NCBI RefSeq assembly: GCF_003402235.1
Contig: NZ_QEWO01000004.1
Coordinates: 62,001-126,000, forward strand
DNA length: 64,000 bases
Direction: 5' to 3'
From: Parahaliea mediterranea
GTDB lineage: Bacteria > Pseudomonadota > Gammaproteobacteria > Pseudomonadales > Halieaceae
In this document: in pieces, positions 1-9,198 of the stretch
Numbering within the stretch: the first letter of the stretch is position 1
Layout: every line of letters begins with the position of its first letter
Translations under genes and position numbers: made by a program
The notes under the pieces: model-generated
Database searches by the model: none
The model's input: the letters and a program-made list of their open reading frames with translations, nothing else
What the model was told of the DNA's origin: nothing

Positions 1-735
1 CTGCTGGTCCTTTTCCTGCGCGCTGCCCAGCCGGTGGAAATACACCGCCATGTGGGTGTTCAGGCTCTGGAACTGCTCGCCCTCGGCAGGTTCGGGATAG
101 CGGCTGTAATAAAAGCCGCTGCCGTCCGCCGCCCAGCTGGCATCGGAAAACTTGATCCAGTGCAGTTCGTCATCCAGCACCTTGGCCTTGTCGATGTCCT
201 TTACCCGCCAGGTGCGCCAGTCGCTGCCGCCATCCTGGATACCGTAGGCCACATAGCGGCCATCGGGACTGACCGACACCTCCGCCAGGGCCACGGTGCC
301 GTCCTTCGACCAGCCGTTCGGATCCAGCACCACTTCAGGGTCTACCCCCGGTGCCTTGCTGCGGTACAGCACGGCCTGGTTCTGCAGGCCGTCGTTGCGG
401 CTGTAGAAGTAATAGTCGCCGTAGCGGCGCGGGGTGGAGTAGCGCTCGAAGTCCCACAGGTCGGTCAGGCGCTGTTCGATGACCTCGCGGCCCGCCAGGC
501 CGTCAAGATAGGAGAAGGTCACCGCGTTCTGGGCCTCTACCCAGGCGGCTACCTCGTCCGCCTCCCGCACGTCCTGCTCCAGCCACCGGTAGGGATCCTT
601 CACCACGGTGCCATGGTAATCGTCCTGCTGATCCACCGTTGGCGTAGCGGGGTAGTCCACCGCGGCGGCGGGCAGGGCGCAGGCGGCGGCCAGCGTCACC
701 GCGCTCAGCAGGGTGTGGTTCAGGGGCTTTGACAT
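1..735 (-). CDS. Prolyl oligopeptidase family serine peptidase, N-terminal part (cut by window edge)
   Basis: The first 245 codons are present; the gene runs off the left edge. The ATG at 735 has a GGAGAG ribosome site. Residues 1-25 look like a signal peptide (basic MSKPLNH start, hydrophobic core, ALPAAA cleavage region), so the enzyme should be periplasmic. Next comes a typical S9A start (DDYHGTVVKDPYRWLE) and the first blades of the beta-propeller that gates access of short proline-containing peptides to the active site. The catalytic Ser-Asp-His domain lies outside the window, so activity cannot be judged. The family assignment from the N-terminus is firm. Confidence 0.88.
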   Translation of the reverse strand, partial: MSKPLNHTLLSAVTLAAACALPAAAVDYPATPTVDQQDDYHGTVVKDPYRWLEQDVREADEVAAWVEAQNAVTFSYLDGLAGREVIEQRLTDLWDFERYSTPRRYGDYYFYSRNDGLQNQAVLYRSKAPGVDPEVVLDPNGWSKDGTVALAEVSVSPDGRYVAYGIQDGGSDWRTWRVKDIDKAKVLDDELHWIKFSDASWAADGSGFYYSRYPEPAEGEQFQSLNTHMAVYFHRLGSAQEKDQQ

Positions 736-788
736 GCGACTCTCCAGTGCACCAATACGGCCTGAGATGATACCACCGGGGCGCGGGC

Positions 789-3476
789 TCAGCCCTGCAA
801 ACGGCGGCTGACCTGCATGATTTCGGCATCGTCCGGGTCGCGGCGCAGGCTAAAACCCAGCCCGCGACACAGCTTCAGCATTTTGCTGTTCTGGGCCAGT
901 ACATCGCCCTCCATTTCCTGGAAGCCGCGCTGGCTGGCCAGGGTCATCAGGCGCCGCATCAGTTCGCTGCCAATACCCTGGCGCTGCATGTCGTCGGCCA
1001 CCGCCAGGGCAAATTCGCAGGACTCACCGCCGGGGTTGGCCACGTAGCGGGCCACCGCCTTGATGCTGGCGTTCTCGGTGTCATCGTGCTCCACCACCAC
1101 CAGGGCCATCTCCCGGTCGTAGTCGATCTGGGTAAAGCGCGCCAGCATGGCGGGAGTGATGTCGCCCATGCCGTACATAAAGCGAAAATAGCGGCTTTCG
1201 GGCGACAGGCCGTCCACAAAGCGCCGCTCGATGGCGGTGTCTTCAGGCCGTATGGGGCGCACCACAAACTGGCGGCCATCGCGGCCGGTGAGGGCGCTGG
1301 TCATGCCCGGCGGATAGGGGTGAATGGCCAGGTGGTCGAAGGGCCCGGCCCCCTCGCTGACCGGGCACACCGCCATCCAGGCATCCACCGCCACCAGCCC
1401 GTCTTCGTCCACCAGCACCGGGTTGAGAATCAGGCGCTGGATTTCCGGCAGCTCACAGGCCAGCTCCGAAGCCCGCATCAGCACATCTACCAAGGCCTCA
1501 CGGCGTATGGAGGGCAGGTAGCGGTGGGCCACCAGCAGGCGCTGGGCGGCGCTGCGCTGGATCAGCTCTTCGCACAAAAACACGTTGAGGGGCGGGATGG
1601 CCACCGCGGTCTCCGCCAGAATGTCCTCGGCCATGCCGCCGGCGCCAAAGCGGATCACCGGGCCAAATACCGGGTCACGCTCGATGGCGACCACCACCTC
1701 CCGGGCGTGGGGGCGCAGTTCCATGGGCTCCACCGTCACACCGTGTACCCGGGCGTCGGGAACACGAGCGCTGACCGCGGCGTGAATCTCCCGGTAGGCG
1801 GCGGGCACCGACGCCGCCTCCCGCACGTTCAGGCGCACCCCGCCCACATCGCTCTTGTGGGCAATGTCCGGGGAGTTGATTTTGAGCACTACTGGCAGGC
1901 CCAGCGATTCGGCCGCGCGCCGGGCCTCGTCGGCACTGGTGACATTGATGCAGTCGGACACCGGAATATCAAAGGCCGACACCACCGCCCGCGCCTCCAG
2001 GCTGTCCAGGTGTACCCGCGCATCGCGCAGCGCGGCGCGGATAATATCCCGGGCGGCCTGTACCCGCGGCGCCCGGTGTGCCGCCAGTGGCGGCGGCGCC
2101 TGCAGCAGGGTCTGCTGGTTGCGGTGGTAGGCGGCGAGGTAGCCAAAGCCGTTCACCGCCGCCTCCGGGCTATTGAAGTGGGGTATGCCTTCGCGCTGCA
2201 ACTTCCAGCGCCCCTCGCGCACCTGGTTCTGGCCCATCCAGCAGGCCAGCACCGGCTTGCGCTTGCCGCGCGTTGCGGCAATTACCGCCTCGGCACAGCC
2301 GTTGGGGTCGGTCATGCCCTGGGGGGTCAGCAGCACCACCACGCCATCCACGTTGCGGTCGGCCAGCACAATCTCCAGCGCCTTGCGGTAGCGTTGCGGG
2401 TCGGCATCGCCCAGCAGATCCACCGGGTCGGAGGGCGACCAGTGCGGCGGCAGCACCTGGCCAAGGGCCTCGATGCTGGCCTCCGACAGCTGGGCCAGCG
2501 GCACCGCCAACTCGGCGGCGCGATCGGCCGCCATCACCCCCGGGCCGCCGCCATTGGTGAGGATGGCAAGGCGACCGCCGGTCACCCGCACGCCGGAGGC
2601 CAGGGTATTGGCCGCCGCCAGCAACTCGTTCACCGTGTTGACCCGCACCGCCCCGGCCCGCTCCAGGGCGGCGTTAAAAACCTGGTCGCTACCGCGATGG
2701 CCGCCGGTGTGGGTAACGGCCGCCCGCCGCCCGGCCTGGTGGCGGCCCGGCTTGATGACCACCACCGGCTTCAGGCGCGCCGCCGCCCGCAGGCCACTCA
2801 AAAAGGCCCGGGCATCGTTCACGCCCTCGATATACAGCAGGATGCTGCGCGTCTGGGCGTCGAGGGAGAGGTAATCCAGCACCTGGCCAAAGTCGACATC
2901 GGCGGTGGCACCAAGGGAGGCCACGGCAGAAAAGCCCCGCCCCCCGGACCAGGCCGCATCCAGCAGTGCCGTGCAGAAGGCACCGGACTGCGACACCAGC
3001 GCCACCGGCCCGTGGCGCACCTCGCTGTGGGCGAAGGTGGCATTCAGGCCCAGCCGCGGCCGCATCACACCCAGGCAGTTGGGCCCCACCAGCGGGATGT
3101 TGGCGGCGCGCGCCAGGTCGACAATCTCCTCCTGCAGTTGCCGACCCAGGGGGCCAACCTCCCCAAAACCGGCAGAAATCACCACCACACCGCCCACCCG
3201 CGCCGCCACGCACTGGCGCATCACACCCGGGATGCGCTGCGCCGGAATGGCCAGCACCACCAGGTCCACCGGCTCGCCAATGTCGGTGATGCTGGCGTGG
3301 CAGGGCACATCGAGAATACGGCTGTGGCGGCGGTTGACGGGGTAGATCGCGCCTTCAAACCCCGCCGCCTTGAGGTTGTGCAGCACCTGGTACCCCACCG
3401 AGCCCTGCCGCGGGCTGGCGCCGATTACGGCCACCGAGGCGGGCTCGAAGATGCGGTATAGGCGGTGTCGTCTCAT
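789..3476 (-). CDS. pat: Pat/PatZ-type protein lysine acetyltransferase (acyl-CoA synthetase-like plus GNAT domain)
   Basis: About 895 residues, the usual length for Gcn5-like Pat enzymes, which acetylate lysines of central metabolic enzymes such as acetyl-CoA synthetase. Residues 8-140 are a CoA-binding Rossmann domain (SVAVIGASPRQGSVGY), followed by succinyl-CoA-ligase-like domains (VGPNCLGVMRP, LVSQSGAF) and an ATP-grasp region around 480-690 (VVLKINSPDIAHKSDVGG). The GNAT domain occupies roughly 735-890, with the acetyl-CoA loop RQGIGSELM. A TTG codon precedes the chosen ATG at 3476. The gene is divergent from an HDAC-family deacetylase with 112 bp between them, which suggests a writer/eraser pair (inference). 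Whether the NDP-forming synthetase half is active cannot be told by eye. Confidence 0.9.
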   Translation of the reverse strand: MRRHRLYRIFEPASVAVIGASPRQGSVGYQVLHNLKAAGFEGAIYPVNRRHSRILDVPCHASITDIGEPVDLVVLAIPAQRIPGVMRQCVAARVGGVVVISAGFGEVGPLGRQLQEEIVDLARAANIPLVGPNCLGVMRPRLGLNATFAHSEVRHGPVALVSQSGAFCTALLDAAWSGGRGFSAVASLGATADVDFGQVLDYLSLDAQTRSILLYIEGVNDARAFLSGLRAAARLKPVVVIKPGRHQAGRRAAVTHTGGHRGSDQVFNAALERAGAVRVNTVNELLAAANTLASGVRVTGGRLAILTNGGGPGVMAADRAAELAVPLAQLSEASIEALGQVLPPHWSPSDPVDLLGDADPQRYRKALEIVLADRNVDGVVVLLTPQGMTDPNGCAEAVIAATRGKRKPVLACWMGQNQVREGRWKLQREGIPHFNSPEAAVNGFGYLAAYHRNQQTLLQAPPPLAAHRAPRVQAARDIIRAALRDARVHLDSLEARAVVSAFDIPVSDCINVTSADEARRAAESLGLPVVLKINSPDIAHKSDVGGVRLNVREAASVPAAYREIHAAVSARVPDARVHGVTVEPMELRPHAREVVVAIERDPVFGPVIRFGAGGMAEDILAETAVAIPPLNVFLCEELIQRSAAQRLLVAHRYLPSIRREALVDVLMRASELACELPEIQRLILNPVLVDEDGLVAVDAWMAVCPVSEGAGPFDHLAIHPYPPGMTSALTGRDGRQFVVRPIRPEDTAIERRFVDGLSPESRYFRFMYGMGDITPAMLARFTQIDYDREMALVVVEHDDTENASIKAVARYVANPGGESCEFALAVADDMQRQGIGSELMRRLMTLASQRGFQEMEGDVLAQNSKMLKLCRGLGFSLRRDPDDAEIMQVSRRLQG

Positions 3477-3588
3477 CAAAGCGCTGCCCGCTTAACCTTG
3501 GCGGGCTCCTGTACTAGAGTTAGGCCCAGTATAGACGCCAGAGAATGGGCATTGCTCCCCGCGCTGCCCGAATTGCGGTAAACGCCCC

Positions 3589-4515
3589 ATGACCATTGCC
3601 TATATCACCCACCCGGAATGCCTGCAGCACGACATGGGGCCGCAACACCCCGAGCAGCCGGCCCGCCTCGGTGCCATCAGCGACCGCCTGCTGGCCTGCG
3701 GGCTCGACATGGCCCTGCGTCATTACGAAGCACCGAAGGTGGATGCCGGCCTGCTCGAACAGGTACACGACAGAGGCTATATCGAGTCCCTCTACCAGCG
3801 CGCGCCGGCCAGTGGCCACATCCCGCTGGATGAAGACACCGCCATGAACCCACACACTCTCAGCGCCGCCCTGCACGCCGCCGGCGCCGCGCAACAGGCG
3901 GTGGATCTTGTAATGGGTGGCGAGCACAGCAAGGCGTTTTGCGCCGTGCGCCCCCCCGGCCACCACGCCGAGCGGGCCCGGGCCATGGGCTTTTGCCTGT
4001 TCAACAATGTGGTGGTGGGCGCCTATCGCGCCCTGCGCGACCACGCCTTAGAGCGGGTAGCCATCCTGGACTTTGACGTACACCACGGCAATGGCACCGA
4101 AGACATCGTGGCCGGCGATGAGCGCATTCTGTTCTGCTCGCTGTTCCAGCACCCCTTCTACCCCCACAGCGGCGCCGGGCCGAGCGCCGCCAATGTCATT
4201 AACAGCCCCCTACCCGCCGGCAGCGACGGCGCCGCCCTGCGCGCCACCGTGGAGCGCGACTGGCTGGGGCGACTGGCGGACTTTGCGCCGCAGCTGGTGC
4301 TGGTGTCCGCCGGCTTTGACGCCCACCAGGCCGACGACATGGCCGGCTTCAACTTTGTCGACAGCGACTATGCCTGGGTGACCCGGCGGCTCTGTGAGCA
4401 GGCCGATGCCAGCGCCGGGGGGCGCCTGGTGTCCTGCCTGGAAGGGGGCTACCACCTGCTGGCCCTGGGGCGCTGTGTGGAGGCCCACCTGAAGGCCATG
4501 CTGGGCGCGGTGTAG
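3589..4515 (+). CDS. Histone deacetylase family protein (lysine or acetylpolyamine deacetylase)
   Basis: A 308-residue zinc-dependent deacetylase of the arginase/HDAC fold. The charge-relay pair is visible as His125-His126 in RPPGHHAERA, the metal ligands as Asp163 and His165 in LDFDVHHGNG and Asp244 in SAGFDAHQADD, and the late glycine-tyrosine loop as LEGGYHL. All key residues are present, so the enzyme should be active. Bacterial members remove acetyl groups from lysines or from acetylpolyamines; sequence alone does not separate these. No signal peptide is seen, so it is cytoplasmic. It is divergent from the Pat acetyltransferase, which makes a protein-lysine role attractive. The ribosome site is weak. 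Confidence 0.9.
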   Translation: MTIAYITHPECLQHDMGPQHPEQPARLGAISDRLLACGLDMALRHYEAPKVDAGLLEQVHDRGYIESLYQRAPASGHIPLDEDTAMNPHTLSAALHAAGAAQQAVDLVMGGEHSKAFCAVRPPGHHAERARAMGFCLFNNVVVGAYRALRDHALERVAILDFDVHHGNGTEDIVAGDERILFCSLFQHPFYPHSGAGPSAANVINSPLPAGSDGAALRATVERDWLGRLADFAPQLVLVSAGFDAHQADDMAGFNFVDSDYAWVTRRLCEQADASAGGRLVSCLEGGYHLLALGRCVEAHLKAMLGAV

Positions 4516-4724
4516 CCGCCGTATCGCCGCCTTATTGCCGCCGCGAGCGCCCCCAGCCCGTCCCAGCGCAAATTGATAAACCAGTCCGCCTCGCGGCCCC
4601 AGTGACAACCTTTACCCGCGGTGCGGGAGTGCTAGTCTAGGCCTCTGCCTGGCACAGGGCCGCGCCATCGACACAGGCCGCGCCGGGGCATCTCCAGATA
4701 ACCATAAGGAACGGAGGAGCGAGC
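4516..4724 (+). other. Intergenic region upstream of the D-aminoacylase-type gene
   Basis: A 209-bp gap between two same-strand genes. No small gene was recognised. A weak promoter-like pair (TTTACC, about 16 bases, TAGTCT) lies near 4609-4636, and a strong GGAGGA ribosome site precedes the downstream GTG. The gap suggests the deacylase has its own transcription start rather than being in an operon with the HDAC gene. Confidence 0.3.
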
Positions 4725-6527
4725 GTGGATGACACTCTCAATACAACACGCAATAAAACCCGCAACAAAACACCCAACAACACGCTGTTTGACACCCTCA
4801 TCGTCAACGGTACGGTGGTGGACGGCACCGGGGCCCCGGCCCGCCGGGCCGATGTCGCCATCCGCGACGGCCGCATCGCCGCCATTGGCAGCACGCTCGG
4901 CGAGGCGCACCAGACCATCGACGCCAGCGGCGCCCTGGTCACCCCCGGCTGGGTGGACACCCACTCCCACATGGACGGCCAGGCCACCTGGGACGCCCAT
5001 TGCAGCCCCGCCGCCCATCACGGCATCACCACCCTGATCATGGGCAACTGCGGCGTCGGCTTCGCGCCCTGTCGCCCGGACGATAGCGAGCGCCAGCGCA
5101 TGATCGAGGTGATGGAAGACGTGGAAGACATTCCCGGCGCGGCACTGGCCGAGGGCATCCAGTGGCAGTGGGAGAGCTTCCCGGAATACCTGGATGCGCT
5201 GGACCGCAAGCCCCGGGCCATCGACATCGGCGCCCAGGTGCCCCACTGCGCCGTGCGCACCTACGTGATGGGCCAGCGCGGCGTAGACAACGAGCCCGCC
5301 ACCGAGGACGACGTGCGCCAGATGGCCGCCATCGTGCGCGAAGGCATTGAGGCTGGCGCCATCGGCTTTACCACCTCGCGCACCAAACTGCACACCACCC
5401 GCGACGGCCAGGTGATGCCGGGCACCTACTCCGACGCCGGCGAGCTGCTGGGCATCGGCAGCGCCATCGGCCAGATGGGCAAGGGCATCTACGGCCTGGT
5501 GTCGGACTTCGACGACTGGGAAGAGGAGATGGCCTGGATGAAGCAGCTGTCCATCGACAACCACTGCCAGGTCAACTTTGTGCTGTTCTTCCGCGAAGAG
5601 GCGGATTGGGAGCGGGTGCAGAAACAGCTCGCCTACGTGCGCGAGGCGCGCAAGGACGGCGCCCGCCTGATTCCCCACGTGGGCGCGCGCCCGGTCAACA
5701 TCCTGATGGGCTGGGACGGCACCGTGCACCCCTTTATGTTCCACCAGAATTACGCGCCCCTGGCCGGCCTGTCGCGCCAGGAACGGCTCGACCAGTTGCA
5801 CCGGCCCGAGGTGCGCCAGGCCATTTTGAGCGAAACCCCCATCGACACCGGCGGCGACTTCTTCCTCAACGCCATCACCTGCGGCTACGACAACCTCTAC
5901 GTGATGGGCGATACGCCCAACTACGAGCCGCGCTACGAAGACAGCATTGAATACCTGGCCAGGCAGGCCGGCCTCAGCAACGAGGAATACACCTACAACG
6001 CCCTGCTCGCCAACGGCGGCACCACCCTGCTCTACTGCCCCCTGTTCGGCTACGACAGCCGCGACCTGTCGCGGCAGTTTGCCATGCTCAAGGACGAAAA
6101 CTCGGTGCTGAGCCTGGCCGACACCGGCGCCCACTGCGGCGTGCTGTGCGACGCCAGCGTGCCCACCTACCTGCTCAGCTATCTGGTGCGCGACCGCGCC
6201 AGCGGCGGCCGGCTGGGGCTGGAAGAGGCGGTGAAAATGCACACCCACGACACCGCCCGCTGTATGGGACTGGACGATCGCGGCACGCTGGAGCCGGGCA
6301 TGAAGGCCGACATCAACATCATCGACTTTGACGCCCTGCAGGTGAAGCGGCCGGAAATTATCTTCGACCTGCCCGCCGGCGGGCGCCGGGTGTTCCAGGG
6401 CGCCGAGGGCTACCGCTACACCCTGGTGGGCGGCGAAGTCATCATGCGCGACGGCGAACCCACCGGCAGCCTGCCGGGCAAGCTGATTCGCGGCGCCCAG
6501 CAGGCGCCGGCGGCTGCGGCTGCCTGA
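4725..6527 (+). CDS. N-acyl-D-amino-acid deacylase family amidohydrolase
   Basis: A 600-residue metal-dependent amidohydrolase. The hallmark metal site THSHMDGQ follows TPGWVD, and the family Cys ligand appears in GNCGVGFAPCRP. The C-terminus (GMKADINIIDFDAL) closes the composite beta-sandwich typical of dihydroorotase-like hydrolases. Members split the acyl group from N-acyl-D-amino acids, though many in this size class act on other cyclic or acyl amides. Translation starts at GTG 4725 behind a good GGAGGA site. The first 18 residues are an unusual Asn/Thr/Lys repeat (NTTRNKTRNKTPNNT) before the normal family start at FDTLIVNGT. No signal peptide is seen. Confidence 0.86.
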   Translation: MDDTLNTTRNKTRNKTPNNTLFDTLIVNGTVVDGTGAPARRADVAIRDGRIAAIGSTLGEAHQTIDASGALVTPGWVDTHSHMDGQATWDAHCSPAAHHGITTLIMGNCGVGFAPCRPDDSERQRMIEVMEDVEDIPGAALAEGIQWQWESFPEYLDALDRKPRAIDIGAQVPHCAVRTYVMGQRGVDNEPATEDDVRQMAAIVREGIEAGAIGFTTSRTKLHTTRDGQVMPGTYSDAGELLGIGSAIGQMGKGIYGLVSDFDDWEEEMAWMKQLSIDNHCQVNFVLFFREEADWERVQKQLAYVREARKDGARLIPHVGARPVNILMGWDGTVHPFMFHQNYAPLAGLSRQERLDQLHRPEVRQAILSETPIDTGGDFFLNAITCGYDNLYVMGDTPNYEPRYEDSIEYLARQAGLSNEEYTYNALLANGGTTLLYCPLFGYDSRDLSRQFAMLKDENSVLSLADTGAHCGVLCDASVPTYLLSYLVRDRASGGRLGLEEAVKMHTHDTARCMGLDDRGTLEPGMKADINIIDFDALQVKRPEIIFDLPAGGRRVFQGAEGYRYTLVGGEVIMRDGEPTGSLPGKLIRGAQQAPAAAAA

Positions 6528-6564
6528 TACGCCCGCCCTTTCTCCCCCGGCCCCGCCCAAGCAG

Positions 6565-6587
6565 GCCCCGCTGCCCGGTGGCGGGGC
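6565..6587 (+). terminator. GC-rich hairpin, possible terminator after the deacylase gene
   Basis: A perfect 7-bp inverted repeat, GCCCCGC with GCGGGGC, encloses a 9-base loop 38 bp after the deacylase stop. There is no T tract, so it may only pause polymerase or stabilise the 3' end. Confidence 0.35.
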
Positions 6588-6688
6588 TCACTCCCGAGTT
6601 CGGTAATTCTGCACTGGCCGATTGACGGCCCCGGCAAGTGGGCAAATACTTCGCCGGCATTCACGCATTACACCCCCGAGAGTTATTG

Positions 6689-8155
6689 ATGTCCCAAACC
6701 CTGATCGTGATCGACAAGCGCAGCGACTGGGCGCCCTACTACCCCAGCGAGCAGGTCATCACCTTCGCCGACTACATGAACGGCAGCTACCCCCAGGGCC
6801 AGGCCCGCACCCGGGTCATCAACCTGAGCCGCAGCTTTGCCTACCTGAGCCAGGGCTACTACTGCTCCCTGCTGGCAGAGGCGCGCGGCCACAAGGTCAT
6901 CCCCTCGGTGCGCACGCTGAACGACCTCAGCAAACGCGCCCTGTACCGCATCCACCTGGATGACCTCGACCAGGACCTGGACAAAACCCTCAAGGACGCC
7001 GATACCAGCGCCGACATCACCCTGCTGAGCTACTTCGGCCACAGCGTGGATGCCCGCTTTGGCGAACTGGCTCAGAAGCTGTTTGAAACCTTCCCCTGCC
7101 CCATTCTGGAAATCACCCTGCGCTACCGCCGCCAGTGGGAGATCACCAGCCTCAAGCCGCGCTCACCCAAGGGCCTCGGTGAAGACGAGGAAAACGGCTT
7201 TGCCTCGGCCCTGGATGAGTTCAGCCGCAAGGTATGGCGCAAGCAGCGCGAGCAGAAGGCGGCGCGCTACGACCTGGCGGTGCTGGTGGACCCCGCCGAA
7301 GCCCTGCCACCCTCGGACGACAAGGCGCTGAAGCGTTTTGTGAAGGCCGGCAAGGAACTGGGCGTGGACGTGGAGCTGATCACCCAGCGCGACTACCTGC
7401 GCCTGCCGGAGTTCGACGGCCTGTTCATCCGCACCACCACCAACATCGACCACTACACCTACCGCTTCGCCAAGAAGGCCGAAAGCGAAGGGTTGGTGGT
7501 GATTGACGACAGCAACTCCATCCTGCGCTGCACCAACAAGATCTACCTGGCAGACCTGTTCCGCACCCACAAAGTGCCCTCGCCCAAAACCGTGGTGCTG
7601 TACAAGGACCAGCCGGGGCAGCTGGATACCCTGGGGGAACAGCTCGGCTACCCCATCGTGGTGAAAATCCCCGACGGCGCCTTTTCCAAGGGCGTGGAGA
7701 AGGCAGCCAACCGGGAGGAACTGGATGGCATCTGCAAGCGCCTGTTCCAGCGCTCCACCCTGCTACTGGCCCAGGAGTTCCTGTACACCGACTTCGACTG
7801 GCGCATTGGCATTCTCGACCGCAAACCGCTGTATGCCTGCCGTTACTACATGGTGAAGAACCACTGGCAGATTTACCGCCACGGCGACAAAACCGATTCC
7901 GGCGGCTTCGACACCCTGCCCACCTTCGAAGTGCCCCCGGCTGTACTGGACGCCGCCGTGCGCGCCACCCGCCCCATTGGCGATGGCTTTTACGGTGTGG
8001 ATGTAAAGGAGAGCCAGGGCAAGGGTTTTGTAATCGAGGTCAACGACAACCCCAGCATCGACAGCGGCGTGGAAGACAAATACCTGGGGCCGGAGCTGTA
8101 CAAGATGATCCTGTCCACCCTGCTCAAGCGGATGGAAGCAAAACGGGGGCACTAG
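6689..8155 (+). CDS. RimK-type ATP-grasp ligase family protein with RLAN-like N-terminal region
   Basis: A 488-residue two-part protein. The C-terminal half (about 290-480) is an ATP-grasp domain of the RimK/glutathione-synthetase type: VVVIDDSNSI, YPIVVKIPDGAFSKGVEKA for nucleotide binding, LAQEFLYTDFDWRIGIL, and the metal-binding end VIEVNDNPSIDSGVEDKYLG. The N-terminal half matches the region usually found before the ATP-grasp in this RimK-like family. Such enzymes join an amino acid (often glutamate) to a protein or peptide using ATP; the substrate here is unknown. A longer in-frame GTG start at 6638 exists, but the ATG at 6689 begins the conserved sequence MSQTLIVIDKRSDW and follows GAG-rich bases. 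It stands alone between two intergenic hairpins. Confidence 0.85.
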   Translation: MSQTLIVIDKRSDWAPYYPSEQVITFADYMNGSYPQGQARTRVINLSRSFAYLSQGYYCSLLAEARGHKVIPSVRTLNDLSKRALYRIHLDDLDQDLDKTLKDADTSADITLLSYFGHSVDARFGELAQKLFETFPCPILEITLRYRRQWEITSLKPRSPKGLGEDEENGFASALDEFSRKVWRKQREQKAARYDLAVLVDPAEALPPSDDKALKRFVKAGKELGVDVELITQRDYLRLPEFDGLFIRTTTNIDHYTYRFAKKAESEGLVVIDDSNSILRCTNKIYLADLFRTHKVPSPKTVVLYKDQPGQLDTLGEQLGYPIVVKIPDGAFSKGVEKAANREELDGICKRLFQRSTLLLAQEFLYTDFDWRIGILDRKPLYACRYYMVKNHWQIYRHGDKTDSGGFDTLPTFEVPPAVLDAAVRATRPIGDGFYGVDVKESQGKGFVIEVNDNPSIDSGVEDKYLGPELYKMILSTLLKRMEAKRGH

Positions 8156-8179
8156 TGGGCCCCCGCTCACATCATCAAT

Positions 8180-8195
8180 GCCGGCAGATGCCGGC
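8180..8195. terminator. Hairpin between convergent genes
   Basis: GCCGGC-AGAT-GCCGGC forms a 6-bp stem with a 4-base loop in the 46-bp gap between the RimK-like and RidA genes, which converge here. The stem is symmetric and could serve both directions. No clear T run is present. Confidence 0.4.
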
Positions 8196-8201
8196 CAGAC
8201 T

Positions 8202-8588
8202 TCAGGCCGCGTTCAGGCGCGCGGTGACCTGAATCTCGATCTTCATGGCGTCGTCCAGCAGGCGGGCCTCGAACACCGTGGCCGCCGGGCGCACCTCGCC
8301 CAGCCAGCGGTTCAGCGCCGGCCAGCAGGCTTCGAAATCATCCCGGTTGGGCAGGATGTAGGTCACCCGCACGATGTTGGCGATGCTGCTGCCGGCCTCG
8401 TCCAGCGCCGCCTGAATATTGCGAAAACACTGGTCGGTCTGCTCGGCCACATCCTCGCTGACGCTGTTGGCGGCGTAGTCGTAACCGGTCGTGCCGGATA
8501 CAAAAACGTAGTCGCCATCCACCACCGCGCGGGAATAGCCAATTTTCTGCTCGAAGTCCGAGCCGCTGGAAATCAGTTTGCGAGCCAT
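8202..8588 (-). CDS. RidA (YjgF/YER057c/UK114) family protein
   Basis: A 128-residue protein covering the whole RidA fold, which forms trimers with active sites between subunits. The key Arg is in RPAATVFEARL and the Glu in MKIEIQVTA, so imine or enamine hydrolysis is plausible. Archetypal RidA clears reactive 2-aminoacrylate made by threonine/serine dehydratases in branched-chain amino acid synthesis; this copy is 113 bp downstream of ilvIH on the same strand, which supports a metabolic link. The sequence differs enough from E. coli RidA that another Rid subgroup cannot be excluded. Confidence 0.85.
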   Translation of the reverse strand: MARKLISSGSDFEQKIGYSRAVVDGDYVFVSGTTGYDYAANSVSEDVAEQTDQCFRNIQAALDEAGSSIANIVRVTYILPNRDDFEACWPALNRWLGEVRPAATVFEARLLDDAMKIEIQVTARLNAA

Positions 8589-8701
8589 AGGGGGTCTCTC
8601 AGTCGCTATATAGCAGGGTTGGGCAGGCGCGCCGGCGTCGCCAGCGGCCTGTTGGTGTGCTGAAGGTTGCAGGGTCGGTGAACAGCGCAGGCGCCGCGTG
8701 G

Positions 8702-9196
8702 CTACAGCCGCAGCACCTTCTCGCCACGGGCAATGCCGGCCACACCGGAGCGCACCACTTCGAGGATTTCCGCCTCGGCCATGGCCGCCACGAAGGCATC
8801 CAGCTTTTCGCCGGTGCCCACCAGCTGGATGGTGTAGACATTCGGGCCCACATCCACAATCTGGCCGCGGAAGATATCCGTGGTGCGCTTGACCTCGTCG
8901 CGGGCCGCGCCGCCACTGGCGCGCACCTTGATCAGCATCAGGTCGCGCTCGATGTGGGCGCCCTCGGTCAAATCCACCAGCTTGACCACGTCTACCAGCT
9001 TATTGAGCTGCTTGGTGATCTGCTCGATGGTTCTGTCATCACCAATGGTGGTGAGGGTCAGGCGGGACAGGGTGGCGTCTTCGGTGGGCGCCACGTTCAA
9101 GGTTTCGATGTTGTAGCCACGCTGGGAGAACAGGCCAACCACCCGCGACAGCGCGCCGGGCTCGTTTTCAAGCAGGATGGAGATGATGCGTCGCAT
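8702..9196 (-). CDS. ilvH: Acetolactate synthase, small regulatory subunit
   Basis: A 164-residue protein starting MRRIISILLENEPGALSRVV, the standard ACT-domain opening that binds valine for feedback control. The second half (about 80-160) is the C-terminal regulatory domain. It partners IlvI in the acetohydroxyacid synthase that condenses pyruvate with pyruvate or 2-oxobutyrate. The ATG lies two bases after the ilvI stop and its GAGAGGA ribosome site sits inside the end of ilvI, so the two genes are translationally coupled. A start ten codons upstream would lie within ilvI and is less likely. Confidence 0.95.
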   Translation of the reverse strand: MRRIISILLENEPGALSRVVGLFSQRGYNIETLNVAPTEDATLSRLTLTTIGDDRTIEQITKQLNKLVDVVKLVDLTEGAHIERDLMLIKVRASGGAARDEVKRTTDIFRGQIVDVGPNVYTIQLVGTGEKLDAFVAAMAEAEILEVVRSGVAGIARGEKVLRL

Positions 9197-9198
9197 GT

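Noticed and set aside
1086-3461. Long open frame on the strand opposite pat
   Set aside because: It is rich in His, Gly and Arg and mirrors the codon structure of the real gene; no domain or ribosome site supports it.
4632-6560. Open frame opposite the D-aminoacylase-type gene
   Set aside because: Same antisense GC effect; His/Val/Ala-rich with no recognisable motif.
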